This document shows, piece by piece, positions 15,396 through 24,301 of a DNA stretch of 24,301 bases. The stretch spans positions 1-24,301 of IMG/VR virus record IMGVR_UViG_3300042861_000071. One strand, given 5' to 3'. Under the pieces are notes generated by a model that was given only the letters and a program-made list of their open reading frames with translations, did no database searches and had not been told where the DNA came from. Numbering within the stretch: position 1 is the stretch's first letter; each line of letters starts with the position of its first letter. A program made the translations under genes and the position numbers. This DNA comes from a virus.

Positions 15396-16021
15396 TGGCA
15401 TACGGTATCTGGGAAAACGGTAAGTTGATTGCTAAGTTTGCTGCACCACTAACACTTAGAAGCAATGTACCAATGTTTGTTTCAGATACCCTTTCATTAA
15501 GACGATTTACATATCAAAGAGCAGTGCAAAGATGGGAGCTAGACGCTAAGCTAGCTCCCCAGAGCACTACTGCAAATGACTTAATGGTGAATCTAATAAC
15601 AAAAGGGTATTCAGAAATACTTACAATCACAACACCTCAAAACGTAGGTGCTAAAGCAAATTTAACAGCAATTGCAGATATTTACACTGCTGCAAATGCG
15701 GCAGTATTTAGTACACAAGTTACAATAGCAGCAACGCCTGATCAAAATGGGAGAGTAATTCCTAAAGGCACATTTATTAATTTCGGCAATGTTGGTAAAG
15801 TCTTTATGTTAACTTCTGATCTTGTTTTGAGTAGTACATCTACATCTGTTGCAAATATACATCCGCAACTTAGAACTGCGGTTACAGCAGCTACCCAAGT
15901 GAAATATAAAGATGATGTCTTAATGCGCGTTCGTTATGATACGGATGTTGTAAGAGGGATGGTGTATGAAGATGGTATACTAATGGATAACGGTATTGTC
16001 AAATTTATAGAGGCGGTGTAA
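15395..16021 (+). CDS. distal tail / minor tail protein (lambda M position)
   Basis: This encodes a 208-aa protein directly after the tape measure, where long-tailed phages encode the distal tail ring that links tube and tip. It opens with the β-hairpin MAYGIWENGKLIAKF, followed by LSLRRFTYQRAVQRWELDAK, a strand pattern typical of distal tail proteins (alternating charged and aromatic residues with a Trp-Glu-Leu). The remainder is β-rich with Thr/Ala-rich insertions (about 85-110 and 140-160). The ATG overlaps the tape measure stop as TAATG and has no close Shine-Dalgarno, so translation is probably coupled to that of the tape measure. Position is strong evidence; family identity was not confirmed. 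Confidence 0.7.
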   Translation: MAYGIWENGKLIAKFAAPLTLRSNVPMFVSDTLSLRRFTYQRAVQRWELDAKLAPQSTTANDLMVNLITKGYSEILTITTPQNVGAKANLTAIADIYTAANAAVFSTQVTIAATPDQNGRVIPKGTFINFGNVGKVFMLTSDLVLSSTSTSVANIHPQLRTAVTAATQVKYKDDVLMRVRYDTDVVRGMVYEDGILMDNGIVKFIEAV

Positions 16022-16656
16022 TGATACAATTTAGTCAGAATATTAATTACTGCTTGAAACTGGATACTATTGAAGCTTTTTATATGATAAAAGTAATTGA
16101 AGTGAATGGAACTTTATTGTATAATACTACTAGTTTTTATGCAGATATTCAATTAACAAAAACTGTTGGGAATAATGAAGTACCGTTAGCAGAGCACTTT
16201 TATAAATCTGACGGAACGTTAGTAAGTGTAGACCCTCCACAAGCTTCTACTAATGTTGATAGAGAGCAATATAAGATTGTATTTGCGGATCCTTTATTTA
16301 CAAGAAAAGAAGATATTGCAAATAATCTTATTGGTTGCTTAATAGAATGTAGAGTAGGATTAGTGGATAGAAGAACAGCAGCGGGATCTAACCTTGGCAA
16401 GCCCTTTCTGAATATAGATGACACTGTTGTAGCCTATAAAGGCCGTGTAGAATCTTTAGGAATGACAGTAAAAGCAGGCGGCTTAGGTGAAAGATTAATT
16501 CAAATTACAGGTTCTAGTCCTATGCGCAATTTAGATATGAAGAAATCTACATATACTAGTAAAGATAATATACGTAAAAATAATCCATCTGATACTTGTT
16601 GCGACACTATTTATGAAGGCGCAACAGCTATAACATTAAAATGGGGCAAAACATAA
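16021..16656 (+). CDS. tail tip hub protein (lambda L position)
   Basis: This encodes a 211-aa protein between the distal tail protein and the J-like tip. The C-terminal third reads like tip hub proteins of J-containing phages: ITGSSPMRNLDMKKSTYTS, then a KDNIRKNNPSD segment and IYEGATAITLKWGK. The N-terminal part is β-rich. Cysteines occur at Cys-Leu-Lys, Gly-Cys-Leu-Ile-Glu-Cys and an adjacent Cys-Cys pair in SDTCCDTIY. Lambda gpL coordinates an iron-sulfur cluster through cysteines, but the sequence alone cannot show this here. GAGG lies seven bases before the ATG, which overlaps the previous stop (TAATG). No separate K (peptidase) or I gene follows. Confidence 0.7.
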   Translation: MIQFSQNINYCLKLDTIEAFYMIKVIEVNGTLLYNTTSFYADIQLTKTVGNNEVPLAEHFYKSDGTLVSVDPPQASTNVDREQYKIVFADPLFTRKEDIANNLIGCLIECRVGLVDRRTAAGSNLGKPFLNIDDTVVAYKGRVESLGMTVKAGGLGERLIQITGSSPMRNLDMKKSTYTSKDNIRKNNPSDTCCDTIYEGATAITLKWGKT

Positions 16657-19600
16657 TGGTAATAACTACACAAGTTTTAACGGTAATTGCATTTCTAGCT
16701 ACTGTAGCTCAAATGATTTGGCAATTGACTTCTGCAAAGAAACCGCCAACTCCTGACAATAGCGCTGCAGAAGCGCGTAAAGGGTATGAAATGGTAGTTG
16801 ATGGCAAGCCAGACAGTCTACCTGTTGTTTACGGACGTGCTAAAGTAGGTGGAATAAGAGTCTTTAATGACACTAGTAGCGAATTTCATATGGCTGGCCC
16901 TAATAGTAATAAGACATGGGCATCAGGCTCAGGAGCTGATTACGAGTTATACTCTCAGAATGTTCAAGCAAAAGAAATGACACCTGAGGGTACAGTCGAT
17001 TTGACTAAAGTTGTAAGAGACCGTGACGGTGTTCCTTTGAAAAATGCCGATGGGTCTTACCAATATATAGTTGTTGACTACATCTATAGTAATGCTAGTG
17101 TTAATAATCTTAATCAATTAGATGTGAGCCACATTAAAGGGCATAGAAACCAATTCTTATTTTTCCAACAAGCGTTATGTGTTGGTGAAATTTATGATAT
17201 TGTTGATGTAATTATTGATGATTCCAGATATATCGATGACCCTGCATTAGGCACTTATGGTTCAGTGCCTGCTTCAAATTTTTATACAGCAGATGAAGAT
17301 CCTTCTAAAACTAGATGGGATGATAAGGACGCACCTCGTTCAGCGTTTAGAATTGACATGCATTATAAAATTGCTCCAAATAATAGAGGTTTTAATTGCG
17401 CAGATGAAACAATAGCAAAAAATTTCCCGAATAGAGCGAAAGCCACTTTTACTGGATTAACTTATATTTCTGCGGTATTCAGATTAGACAGAGACGATCC
17501 GCAATTCACTAGTGTTCCGACTTTACAATTTTTAGTTAAAGGGAAGTTAATTCATTATCTCACTCCGACTTATCAATTATCAACAGATAAAGTTTACAGT
17601 AATAATCCAGCTCTATGTCTATTGGATTATTTATTAAGTGCAGATTATGGCGCAGGGGTAGATTTTGATACAGAAGTTGATGCGCAAAGTTTTTATAAAG
17701 CCGCTACAGTTTGTTCAACTATTGTTCAGAAGAATGTAGCAGTCGGTGGAAAGATATGGAAACCGACAGATAGATCATCTAGTGCAACTTCAAGAGACCT
17801 TGCGTTATATGAATGCAATATGATGATTGACACTAAGAAAAGTGTTAGAGATAATATTGAAGCAATTTTAGCTACAATGGCTGATGCTAGACTTATTTGG
17901 GCAGGCGGTAAATATAAATTAAGCTTACAATATCCAAATTTCAGAGATGCTACAACTAACACATTTACAAGCGCTGTTGGCGGTAATGAATGGATACAAG
18001 TAGCAACTACTATAACCGATAACGATTTGGTATTAGATCAAGATGTAGAAGTAACATGGCCTTCCGCTTCTGAACGTTTAAATCATTGCATTGTTAAATT
18101 CCATAACGAAGCTGAAGATTTTAAAGAAGACTCTGTAAGTTGGCCTTCAAAATTTGGATATGATATCTTAAGAGGCGTTGGAGGCTTTAAATACCCTGAA
18201 GCTGATTTCAGTTGGAATGAAGATCATGCATATGGCCGATTCTTAAATAATTATGCTGTTTGGTCTGGAGACACTTCACCGACCACACTAGAATACATTA
18301 TTATTATTAAGAAAGAAGATATAATTGCTGATTCAAGTGCTAATTTTACGTTAGAAATGGCAGTTGACAGTGAGATGGACATTACTATCAAAAACTCAGA
18401 CGGCACTATAAAACATTCGTATACATGTACAAAAGCTGAGACTGGTAAAAATACTAAGAAAATCGAATCACTTTCTTTTGGCAGTCCGGTTGAAGATAAA
18501 TGGTATAAAGTTATTATAAACGCTAGAAACGTAGATGGTTATAAGCCAAAAGACTATAATGATAAAGGTGTTGCTGTTAAATTGTATAAGAGTAATAGAG
18601 TATTTTGGACAACTAGAGATTTTGCGTATAGCTCAGTATATCGTGATGTTGCAACAAATAATAAATATTTAGAATATAAAGCAGAAGATAATCAGTTAGA
18701 TCTAGAATTAGAGATCTTTGCTGATGGTATAACTGATAGGTACCATGCTTCAGCAAGAGCTGAGGAACTTGTAAAAACTAGCAGATCATCTTATACTATA
18801 AAATTTAAATATGTATTAAGAGATATTTATTTAGAACCTGGCGACTTTATAAAAATTGAAAGTGAGACTTTAAACCTATTAACAAGTGGAAATACATCTA
18901 CTTATTTCCGTGTTAACAATGTTAAGATAGGCGAAGAGAGTACATGTGAAATTGTTGCTCAACATTTTAATTATGACCAGTTAGCATGGACTGAGAAAAA
19001 CGATGAAGTAACTACTCCAAAGACACCTAATTTCGTAAGCAAATCCGGGCCTTCATGGGTATATTTTGACTTTGCAAAAAAGAGTTTAGAAAGTTCAAGT
19101 GGTACGCTTACATGGGCAGAAGTGACGGCTGCAAGTGTTAAATACTATATGATATATATGTATGATCTTAATGGCGAAACAGTTTCTAGTGTGACATTGG
19201 CAAATACAAACTCCATCCCCGTGTTTAATGTAATTGGCCAATCGACAACTACTTCCTTCACATTACCCAAGATAAGCGCAACAAATGTTATCTTTGCAGT
19301 ACGTGCAGTATTTTCAAATGGTTCATTTTCAGATTGGGCGTATACTAGCCAAACTCAAGCGATTTTATTAGTTCGAAGAATATACAATTTTCCTAATTTA
19401 ATTGTTACAGGCGCATTACCAAACACTTTAAGCTGGACTGCTTGTAGTTTAAATATAGACGGTAAATTTCTTAAAGAAATTCCAGCCGGTTCTATTGCAG
19501 CAACTCAATTCCCATTATATCTTTACTTAGATACAAGTAGTACTTCTAATATAATAAAGACTACAAATACCCGTTCAGATTTATTAAATAATAAATTAAT

Positions 19601-22600
19601 AGCAACTTATAATGGCGGTATTGATGTAGTATTGAGTACGGTGTCTGTGTTGCCTCCTGAAAATCTTAAAATTAATAATGTAGTAGGTACTTATTTTGAA
19701 GGTGAAGATGCAGAAATATCATGGGAATGTAGCGCAGAAACACTTAAAGATCCGTCTGGCCTTAAGGAATATTTAGTAAGAATTCTTAAAATGGATGGTA
19801 CAGTAGTTCATTCTGTAGTTAAACCACCCTTGACGACAACTACTCGTGGGAATTCATTTAAAATAAATGCAGAATTAAATAAAAAGATATTTGAATCATT
19901 CACACGGAAATTTAAAATAGAAATTTATGCAGTAGATGTTGAAGGTATTCATACTGATTCTGCATTAGAAGCAACAATAGAAAATAAGGCTCCGAGTAAA
20001 TTTACATTGGAAACAGAAGGTTCTTATAAGTCTGTTTATTTAAAAGCGATTGATTCCTCTAGTGATAGAGATATTATTGAGTATATCTTTAAACAATATG
20101 CCTCTGAAACAGCAACAAATCCAATTGCGACTAAGGCTGTTAAATCAAATTATCTTTATTATAGCGTATTACCGGATCAAAAATATTGGTATACAGTAAC
20201 AGGTAGGGACATATTTGGCATTGGTGAAGAGAGTGAGAGAAGATTAGAGATTGCGGGTGGCACTATTGCATACGCTATAAGCTTGACCTCAGACAAAAAA
20301 TATATAATTTATAAAGCAGACGGTACCAAAGTAACAGCAAATGATAATATTGTATTTACAGCAAGAGTAAGTGATGCTACAATTTCTGATTTTTCATTTA
20401 AATTTTATGTAGACAATGTATTACAAGTAGGTAATGTCGTAGGCAATCTACTTACATATTCGCCACCGGCGACATACGTAGGAAATCCTGTAAATGTGAG
20501 AGTAGAATTATATACGGTAGATAATCAGCTTGATATGATATCTACAGATTTCGTAATGGTGTACCAGCTTAAGCTAGGCGCTACTAATACACAATGTGTA
20601 TTGGAAAATCCATATCAGATGCTTCCGGTAAATATAGATGGGACAGTGCAAATGAGTAATTCTGGCACTAGTTTAGATGTATTTTACGGTGCTGAACAGC
20701 TCACATATAGCGCAACAGATGTCTCAAGTGCAGGTATTAGTAACAGTAGATATAGTGTAACAGCTGTAGCAACAAATATAAAATTAGGGACACCAGTAAT
20801 CAATGTTTTACCTAATTTGAAAACCTGCTACACAAAAGATTACACAGGAATGGCACCCGATTATATGACAGCAACTGTTATATTTACTGTCAAAATTAAA
20901 GATCCAGGAGGTGTTGTAACTACTCAGACTGTAACTCAAACCTTGTATAAAGATTTTGCGTCAGATGAATCTGCAGATATAATAAAAGCAGCTAGAACAG
21001 CAGCATCTTTATTAACCTCAGATGCTTCGGCAATTCCTTCTCCTGTTTTTGCAGGTACTGCTATTACGTATTCTACTGCAAAAACAATGGGTAAGTCTAA
21101 TGGTACAATACATTGGACGTATCCTGGTGATGTTACAAAGATAAATGGCTTTGTAATCGCTTATTTCTCTAGTACTGCTACCTCGCAGGCTACACCTACT
21201 TATAAACAATTACATGAATTTACTAATGTATTTACAGTCGGGCCAAGCGTAAACTCATTCACTATTCCTGATTTAGGAACGGACGAATACACTTGTGCAT
21301 TTATCTATGCATTCAGATATATCACTCTTTCTGTATTTAACACTTTAGAACAAGACGTTACATGTTATTTAAATAAAACTATGTACCAAGCAGTATCTCC
21401 AATTGCAAGAAGTCACGCTAATGAGGCATTATCTAAGTCAACAGACAGATACGCAATTAATGTAGATTTAAAATATGGTGATAAGGTCATATTAGCGTCT
21501 AAATTAACGAGTATTGGCGATGATTATGATAAGGGTAATAATGCCGTTGATACTGCACTAACTACACCTGTTACTGATATGCTATTGAGTTACAGTAATT
21601 TACAACCTTCTGGTAATGTAGATATCCTATTGCAATTTGCGTATTCAGGCGCTTTAGCGGATATAGACGGATTTGCAATATATGAAGCTACAAGTGCTAC
21701 GGATGTAGCTATATCTGATATGACCGCCTCAAAAGTATTTTTAGATTCAAATGCAGTATATATTACAAAAGAAGATCTTGATGAAACGCCTGCAGCATTT
21801 TATTATAAATTCATAGATGCACGACCTACAATGTTTAGAACGCATTTCATTGTACCTTATAGAACGGTTGGTTTAAAGGCTACACAAGATTCATTTAAGG
21901 TAAAAATGAAGACTGCCTTAAATACTACAGATAGTATTGCTGCAAATTATGTAACATCTGCGACAAAAGACGGGAATAAAATATGGGTATGCCTAGGGGC
22001 AGTAGCCAGAAGTCGCGCTAATGGTTCTTTATATCAACCAATGACTTACGCAGAATTTGATGGTTATGTCCAAACTGCTGATGGGCTTGTGTCTATAAAA
22101 CAAAAAATAGTTGATTTTAATAATGGGAATAAAGGTAGCGTAGCTGATATTACGACAGTAATTCCTTTGACGTCTAATGAAAACTTAACATTAGCTGGTA
22201 ATATCTCTAATAAAACGGATGCTACAGCATCTTGGAGTTATCTATCTGCTGACGAAACAAAAATTGACGGGTTTATTGTTTCATTATGGAAAACTAAGAT
22301 AAATACGGATGGCGCAGGTGCAACTCCATTGCCAAATATGGATAAGCAATTAGCTGGCACTTTTGTCAGTCTGCTGCAGACTGAAAGGTCGTTTACATTT
22401 ACTGACCTAGATCCTGCATACTACTACAATGTTGTTGTTATACCATATCGTATTCTGAGTGATACAATTTATAATGCTCAGGCTAAAACAGATAAATCTG
22501 GAAGTCCTAGCGGAGGGTATTGGAAGGCTGGCTACCCATTTAAATATTCAGGTTATCGCAGATGTTCTAGTACTAATCTGAAATATACTAGAAGTGATAC

Positions 22601-23318
22601 CGCATCTATTGCAGCGCCTCAAAATCCTAAGAAAGGCGATTATTGGTTAAATATAGACAATACACTTAATGCGTTACCTCAAAATGGAGCTTATCCATTT
22701 AGACAAGCAATGTATGACGGTACAAGTTGGTATACATTAACAGAAGCTGAAATAATTGCAAAAGAGTCGGCAGGATTTAAAAGAAAAGAGTACGCCAGTG
22801 CTACAGAGCCTCGTAACGAGATAGGCTTTATTTGGCGAAATACTTCATCAAGCGTTGTGTCGGGTGTGGCAGGTGGCGAATCCGTCACATGGGATGCTGC
22901 ATCAAGTCTATGGGTGCCCTTGAGTGGTGGGCGAGTTATCTCTATGACGCTTGGAGCATGGGCGGGTGGTGCACAAAATATAAGTGTAAGCCCACTAGAA
23001 GGTAATTTCTTCTTTGAAGATACGGGCCCTACTTTAAGGCGTTTGTATATTGCAAGAGATGGCAAATGGCAGGAGTTGCATGATCTTGCAAAAACAAGTA
23101 ATAGTGCTACTACAGAATACGGTACTACTATACCTACTACAAGTTCACATCCTACATTAAAGAAATATTTATATTATGCTTTACCTAAAACTGGTAGTGT
23201 TTCAACTGTATTTAAATTTTATACACGCAAGACAACTTCGGATCCTTGGGTGACTGAAGCAACTAACTTAACAAGTAAACGCTTGATTGAATCTTCAACA
23301 ATTCCTAATAAGGTGTAA
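16656..23318 (+). CDS. J-like central tail tip / host specificity protein
   Basis: This encodes 2220 aa, about twice lambda gpJ. An N-terminal hydrophobic helix (2-26, VLTVIAFLATVAQMIW) is followed by the J signature SLPVVYGRAKVGGIRVF (near 56). The conserved hub core with LFFQQALCVGEIYDI and DYLLSADYGAGVDF extends to about residue 520. A β-rich insertion (about 525-655) interrupts the core before ARAEELVKTSRSSYTIKF. From about 787 the protein is a chain of fibronectin-III-like modules, three of which (W at 1487, near 1655, W at 1860) share an I(N/D)GF(V/A)I strand. The C-terminal part has Trp-rich modules such as PKKGDYWLNID. The ATG at 16656 is preferred over 16641 because it forms the TAATG junction used elsewhere. 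J proteins bind the host receptor with their distal end. Confidence 0.9.
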   Translation: MVITTQVLTVIAFLATVAQMIWQLTSAKKPPTPDNSAAEARKGYEMVVDGKPDSLPVVYGRAKVGGIRVFNDTSSEFHMAGPNSNKTWASGSGADYELYSQNVQAKEMTPEGTVDLTKVVRDRDGVPLKNADGSYQYIVVDYIYSNASVNNLNQLDVSHIKGHRNQFLFFQQALCVGEIYDIVDVIIDDSRYIDDPALGTYGSVPASNFYTADEDPSKTRWDDKDAPRSAFRIDMHYKIAPNNRGFNCADETIAKNFPNRAKATFTGLTYISAVFRLDRDDPQFTSVPTLQFLVKGKLIHYLTPTYQLSTDKVYSNNPALCLLDYLLSADYGAGVDFDTEVDAQSFYKAATVCSTIVQKNVAVGGKIWKPTDRSSSATSRDLALYECNMMIDTKKSVRDNIEAILATMADARLIWAGGKYKLSLQYPNFRDATTNTFTSAVGGNEWIQVATTITDNDLVLDQDVEVTWPSASERLNHCIVKFHNEAEDFKEDSVSWPSKFGYDILRGVGGFKYPEADFSWNEDHAYGRFLNNYAVWSGDTSPTTLEYIIIIKKEDIIADSSANFTLEMAVDSEMDITIKNSDGTIKHSYTCTKAETGKNTKKIESLSFGSPVEDKWYKVIINARNVDGYKPKDYNDKGVAVKLYKSNRVFWTTRDFAYSSVYRDVATNNKYLEYKAEDNQLDLELEIFADGITDRYHASARAEELVKTSRSSYTIKFKYVLRDIYLEPGDFIKIESETLNLLTSGNTSTYFRVNNVKIGEESTCEIVAQHFNYDQLAWTEKNDEVTTPKTPNFVSKSGPSWVYFDFAKKSLESSSGTLTWAEVTAASVKYYMIYMYDLNGETVSSVTLANTNSIPVFNVIGQSTTTSFTLPKISATNVIFAVRAVFSNGSFSDWAYTSQTQAILLVRRIYNFPNLIVTGALPNTLSWTACSLNIDGKFLKEIPAGSIAATQFPLYLYLDTSSTSNIIKTTNTRSDLLNNKLIATYNGGIDVVLSTVSVLPPENLKINNVVGTYFEGEDAEISWECSAETLKDPSGLKEYLVRILKMDGTVVHSVVKPPLTTTTRGNSFKINAELNKKIFESFTRKFKIEIYAVDVEGIHTDSALEATIENKAPSKFTLETEGSYKSVYLKAIDSSSDRDIIEYIFKQYASETATNPIATKAVKSNYLYYSVLPDQKYWYTVTGRDIFGIGEESERRLEIAGGTIAYAISLTSDKKYIIYKADGTKVTANDNIVFTARVSDATISDFSFKFYVDNVLQVGNVVGNLLTYSPPATYVGNPVNVRVELYTVDNQLDMISTDFVMVYQLKLGATNTQCVLENPYQMLPVNIDGTVQMSNSGTSLDVFYGAEQLTYSATDVSSAGISNSRYSVTAVATNIKLGTPVINVLPNLKTCYTKDYTGMAPDYMTATVIFTVKIKDPGGVVTTQTVTQTLYKDFASDESADIIKAARTAASLLTSDASAIPSPVFAGTAITYSTAKTMGKSNGTIHWTYPGDVTKINGFVIAYFSSTATSQATPTYKQLHEFTNVFTVGPSVNSFTIPDLGTDEYTCAFIYAFRYITLSVFNTLEQDVTCYLNKTMYQAVSPIARSHANEALSKSTDRYAINVDLKYGDKVILASKLTSIGDDYDKGNNAVDTALTTPVTDMLLSYSNLQPSGNVDILLQFAYSGALADIDGFAIYEATSATDVAISDMTASKVFLDSNAVYITKEDLDETPAAFYYKFIDARPTMFRTHFIVPYRTVGLKATQDSFKVKMKTALNTTDSIAANYVTSATKDGNKIWVCLGAVARSRANGSLYQPMTYAEFDGYVQTADGLVSIKQKIVDFNNGNKGSVADITTVIPLTSNENLTLAGNISNKTDATASWSYLSADETKIDGFIVSLWKTKINTDGAGATPLPNMDKQLAGTFVSLLQTERSFTFTDLDPAYYYNVVVIPYRILSDTIYNAQAKTDKSGSPSGGYWKAGYPFKYSGYRRCSSTNLKYTRSDTASIAAPQNPKKGDYWLNIDNTLNALPQNGAYPFRQAMYDGTSWYTLTEAEIIAKESAGFKRKEYASATEPRNEIGFIWRNTSSSVVSGVAGGESVTWDAASSLWVPLSGGRVISMTLGAWAGGAQNISVSPLEGNFFFEDTGPTLRRLYIARDGKWQELHDLAKTSNSATTEYGTTIPTTSSHPTLKKYLYYALPKTGSVSTVFKFYTRKTTSDPWVTEATNLTSKRLIESSTIPNKV
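21405..22022 (+). repeat. 200-residue spaced repeat in the J-like tip protein
   Basis: The segment encoding ARSHANEAL (starting at 21405) recurs as ARSRANGSL (starting at 22005), exactly 600 bp downstream, with GTCRCGCTAATG conserved at DNA level. Each follows a fibronectin-III-like module that carries an I(N/D)GF strand. The arrangement suggests duplication of a unit of about 200 residues in the shaft of the tip fibre, now diverged elsewhere. Confidence 0.65.
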
Positions 23319-23319
23319 C

Positions 23320-24301
23320 ATGACGGAATATATATCAGCTGGAGAGAGCTGGAAAAACACGGGAGCAGCTGTTACTGATCTGGGGGTTACTATTCCTGCT
23401 GGTGCAACTGCGTTATGGACAGGTAGTACTTGGATTGTTACAGATGCGCCTACCATTGTCAACACGGTTCCGCCAGCTAATCCTGCAGAAGGGCAACAAT
23501 GGGTGGATTCAAGTGAAACACCTAATATATTAAAAGTTTATCATAAGTACCCTACGGAAGGCTGGGTAGAGATTTCTACTACGGTAAAGAAGGGTACTGA
23601 TATTGGAGTAGACGATGGCGCAACTAAGAATAATTTCTCAGGCCCATGGACATTGGGTGCTACCTATCAAAAGGGTGATATTGTAACAAACGCAAATGGT
23701 GACAGTTGGTCATGCAATATTACGCATTTAGCCGCTGCAATTAATGCACCACCCGGAGATGGATCTGTAATCGTAACCAATTCTTATTGGAAATTATTAG
23801 CTGCAAGAGGCGCAAAAGGTGATCCTTCGTATACGTGGATTAAATATGCAGATGACGCAACGGGGACAAATATTTCTAGTACTCCTTTAACTTCTAGCTT
23901 ATATGTTGGTATAGCTGCTAATAAAATAAGTTCTACAGCCTCATCATCATATTCAGATTATGTATGGAGTTTATTTAAAGGAGATAAAGGTGTAAAAGGC
24001 GATTCAAGCTATATGTGGATTAAATATGCAGATGACGCAAATGGCGCTGGATTGAGCGATAGCCCTACTGATAAAAAATTTATAGGTATTGCTACAAATA
24101 AAACTACAGCTATCGAATCTACAACAGCTAGTGATTATACTTGGAGTCCACTAGGGACAAAAGGTGATACCGGCGATTCTGCAGTTCGTGTGTATCGAGG
24201 AGCTGCGACAAACACTCAACCTGGACAACCTACTGGAAATTATAGCACTATTACGTCATCAGGAACTGCAGTAGACACATGGTATCAATCGCCTGTTACA
24301 G
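23320..24301 (+). CDS. tail fibre / receptor-binding protein, N-terminal part (runs off the window)
   Basis: The frame is open from the ATG at 23320 to the window end, 327 complete codons. AAGG (23310-23313) lies six bases upstream, inside the end of the J-like gene. Order of parts: an N-terminal region with WTGSTWIVTDAP, a Trp module PPANPAEGQQWVDSSE, a carbohydrate-binding-module-like stretch (about 109-160: WTLGATYQKGDIVTNANGDS and a Cys-Asn-Ile-Thr-His), then two 60-residue repeats starting YTWIKYADDA and YMWIKYADDA. Collagen-like Gly triplets (KGDKGVKGD, KGDTGD) link them. Such fibres form trimers and bind surface glycans or proteins. The upstream tip protein ends with a related Trp module, so the two may pack side by side. 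The C-terminal receptor domain is not in view. Confidence 0.85.
   Translation, partial: MTEYISAGESWKNTGAAVTDLGVTIPAGATALWTGSTWIVTDAPTIVNTVPPANPAEGQQWVDSSETPNILKVYHKYPTEGWVEISTTVKKGTDIGVDDGATKNNFSGPWTLGATYQKGDIVTNANGDSWSCNITHLAAAINAPPGDGSVIVTNSYWKLLAARGAKGDPSYTWIKYADDATGTNISSTPLTSSLYVGIAANKISSTASSSYSDYVWSLFKGDKGVKGDSSYMWIKYADDANGAGLSDSPTDKKFIGIATNKTTAIESTTASDYTWSPLGTKGDTGDSAVRVYRGAATNTQPGQPTGNYSTITSSGTAVDTWYQSPVT
23830..24180 (+). repeat. 60-residue tandem repeats in the tail fibre
   Basis: Two units start at 23830 and 24010, exactly 180 bp apart. They share 26 identical bases (23835-23860 and 24015-24040) at their start, encoding WIKYADDA, then diverge while keeping (V/I)GIA(A/T)NK and a (D)YxWS end. 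Each is followed by a Gly-x-Lys-Gly-Asp collagen-like linker. The next unit (from about 24175) starts with a different sequence, AVRVYRGAATN, so the array does not simply continue. Confidence 0.85.

Noticed and set aside
15534-15559. 9-bp perfect hairpin (GGGAGCTAG / CTAGCTCCC, 8-nt loop) inside the distal tail gene
   Set aside because: A 9-bp stem with a short loop is expected about once by chance in a sequence this long. It lies in coding sequence and has no T-run.
16641-16658. ATG at 16641 as start of the J-like protein
   Set aside because: It lacks a Shine-Dalgarno and lies within the hub gene. The in-frame ATG at 16656 forms the TAATG junction that recurs in this operon. The N-terminal five residues remain uncertain.

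Overview
The window is the tail-morphogenesis cluster of a long-tailed, non-contractile (siphovirus-type) bacteriophage or prophage. All 11 complete coding units, the partial fibre gene and a possible gene fragment at the left edge lie on the + strand, packed end to end. The base composition is AT-rich. No tRNA, integrase, transposase, CRISPR or host gene is visible. Gene order and protein motifs follow the lambda plan: head closure, tail terminator, tail tube, G/GT chaperones, tape measure, distal tail, hub, J-like tip, fibre. The J-like tip protein and a peptidoglycan-hydrolase-like domain inside the tape measure point to a bacterial, most likely Gram-negative host. The host genus cannot be told from the sequence.

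Layout. Positions 1-73 form a 24-bp perfect inverted repeat whose right arm holds the ribosome binding site and start codon of the first gene. Positions 68-825 encode a head-closure-like protein and a tail terminator. Positions 843-2172 encode two paralogous major tail tube proteins of different size. Positions 2253-3137 hold a 71-aa protein of unknown function and the tail assembly chaperone pair G and GT, joined by a -1 programmed frameshift on GGGAAAG, the same heptamer lambda uses. An HK97-gp10-like protein (3137-3430) sits unusually between GT and the tape measure. It is followed by a strong intrinsic terminator at 3438-3471, directly before the tape measure ribosome binding site. The tape measure (3486-15395) is 3969 residues, roughly half of the window. 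It has a tape-measure N-terminal domain, a central belt of repeated hydrophobic segments, a glucosaminidase (GH73-like) domain near residues 2866-2992, and a duplicated C-terminal motif. Downstream come a distal-tail-like protein, a hub protein in the lambda L position, a 2220-aa J-like tip protein with many fibronectin-like modules, and the first 327 codons of a tail fibre with collagen-like bits and 60-residue repeats.

How the parts work together. Tube subunits polymerise around the stretched tape measure held by G/GT, on an initiator made of the distal, hub and tip proteins. The terminator and head-closure proteins cap the tube and join it to the head. Using the usual scaling of about 0.15 nm per residue, the tape measure predicts a tail near 600 nm (inference). 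No separate lambda K (NlpC/P60 peptidase) or I gene lies between the hub and J genes, so wall opening seems to be assigned to the tape measure's own GH73-like domain. The points most worth checking are the start-codon-trapping inverted repeat, the terminator in front of the tape measure, the paired tube proteins, and the repeated membrane-segment architecture of the tape measure.
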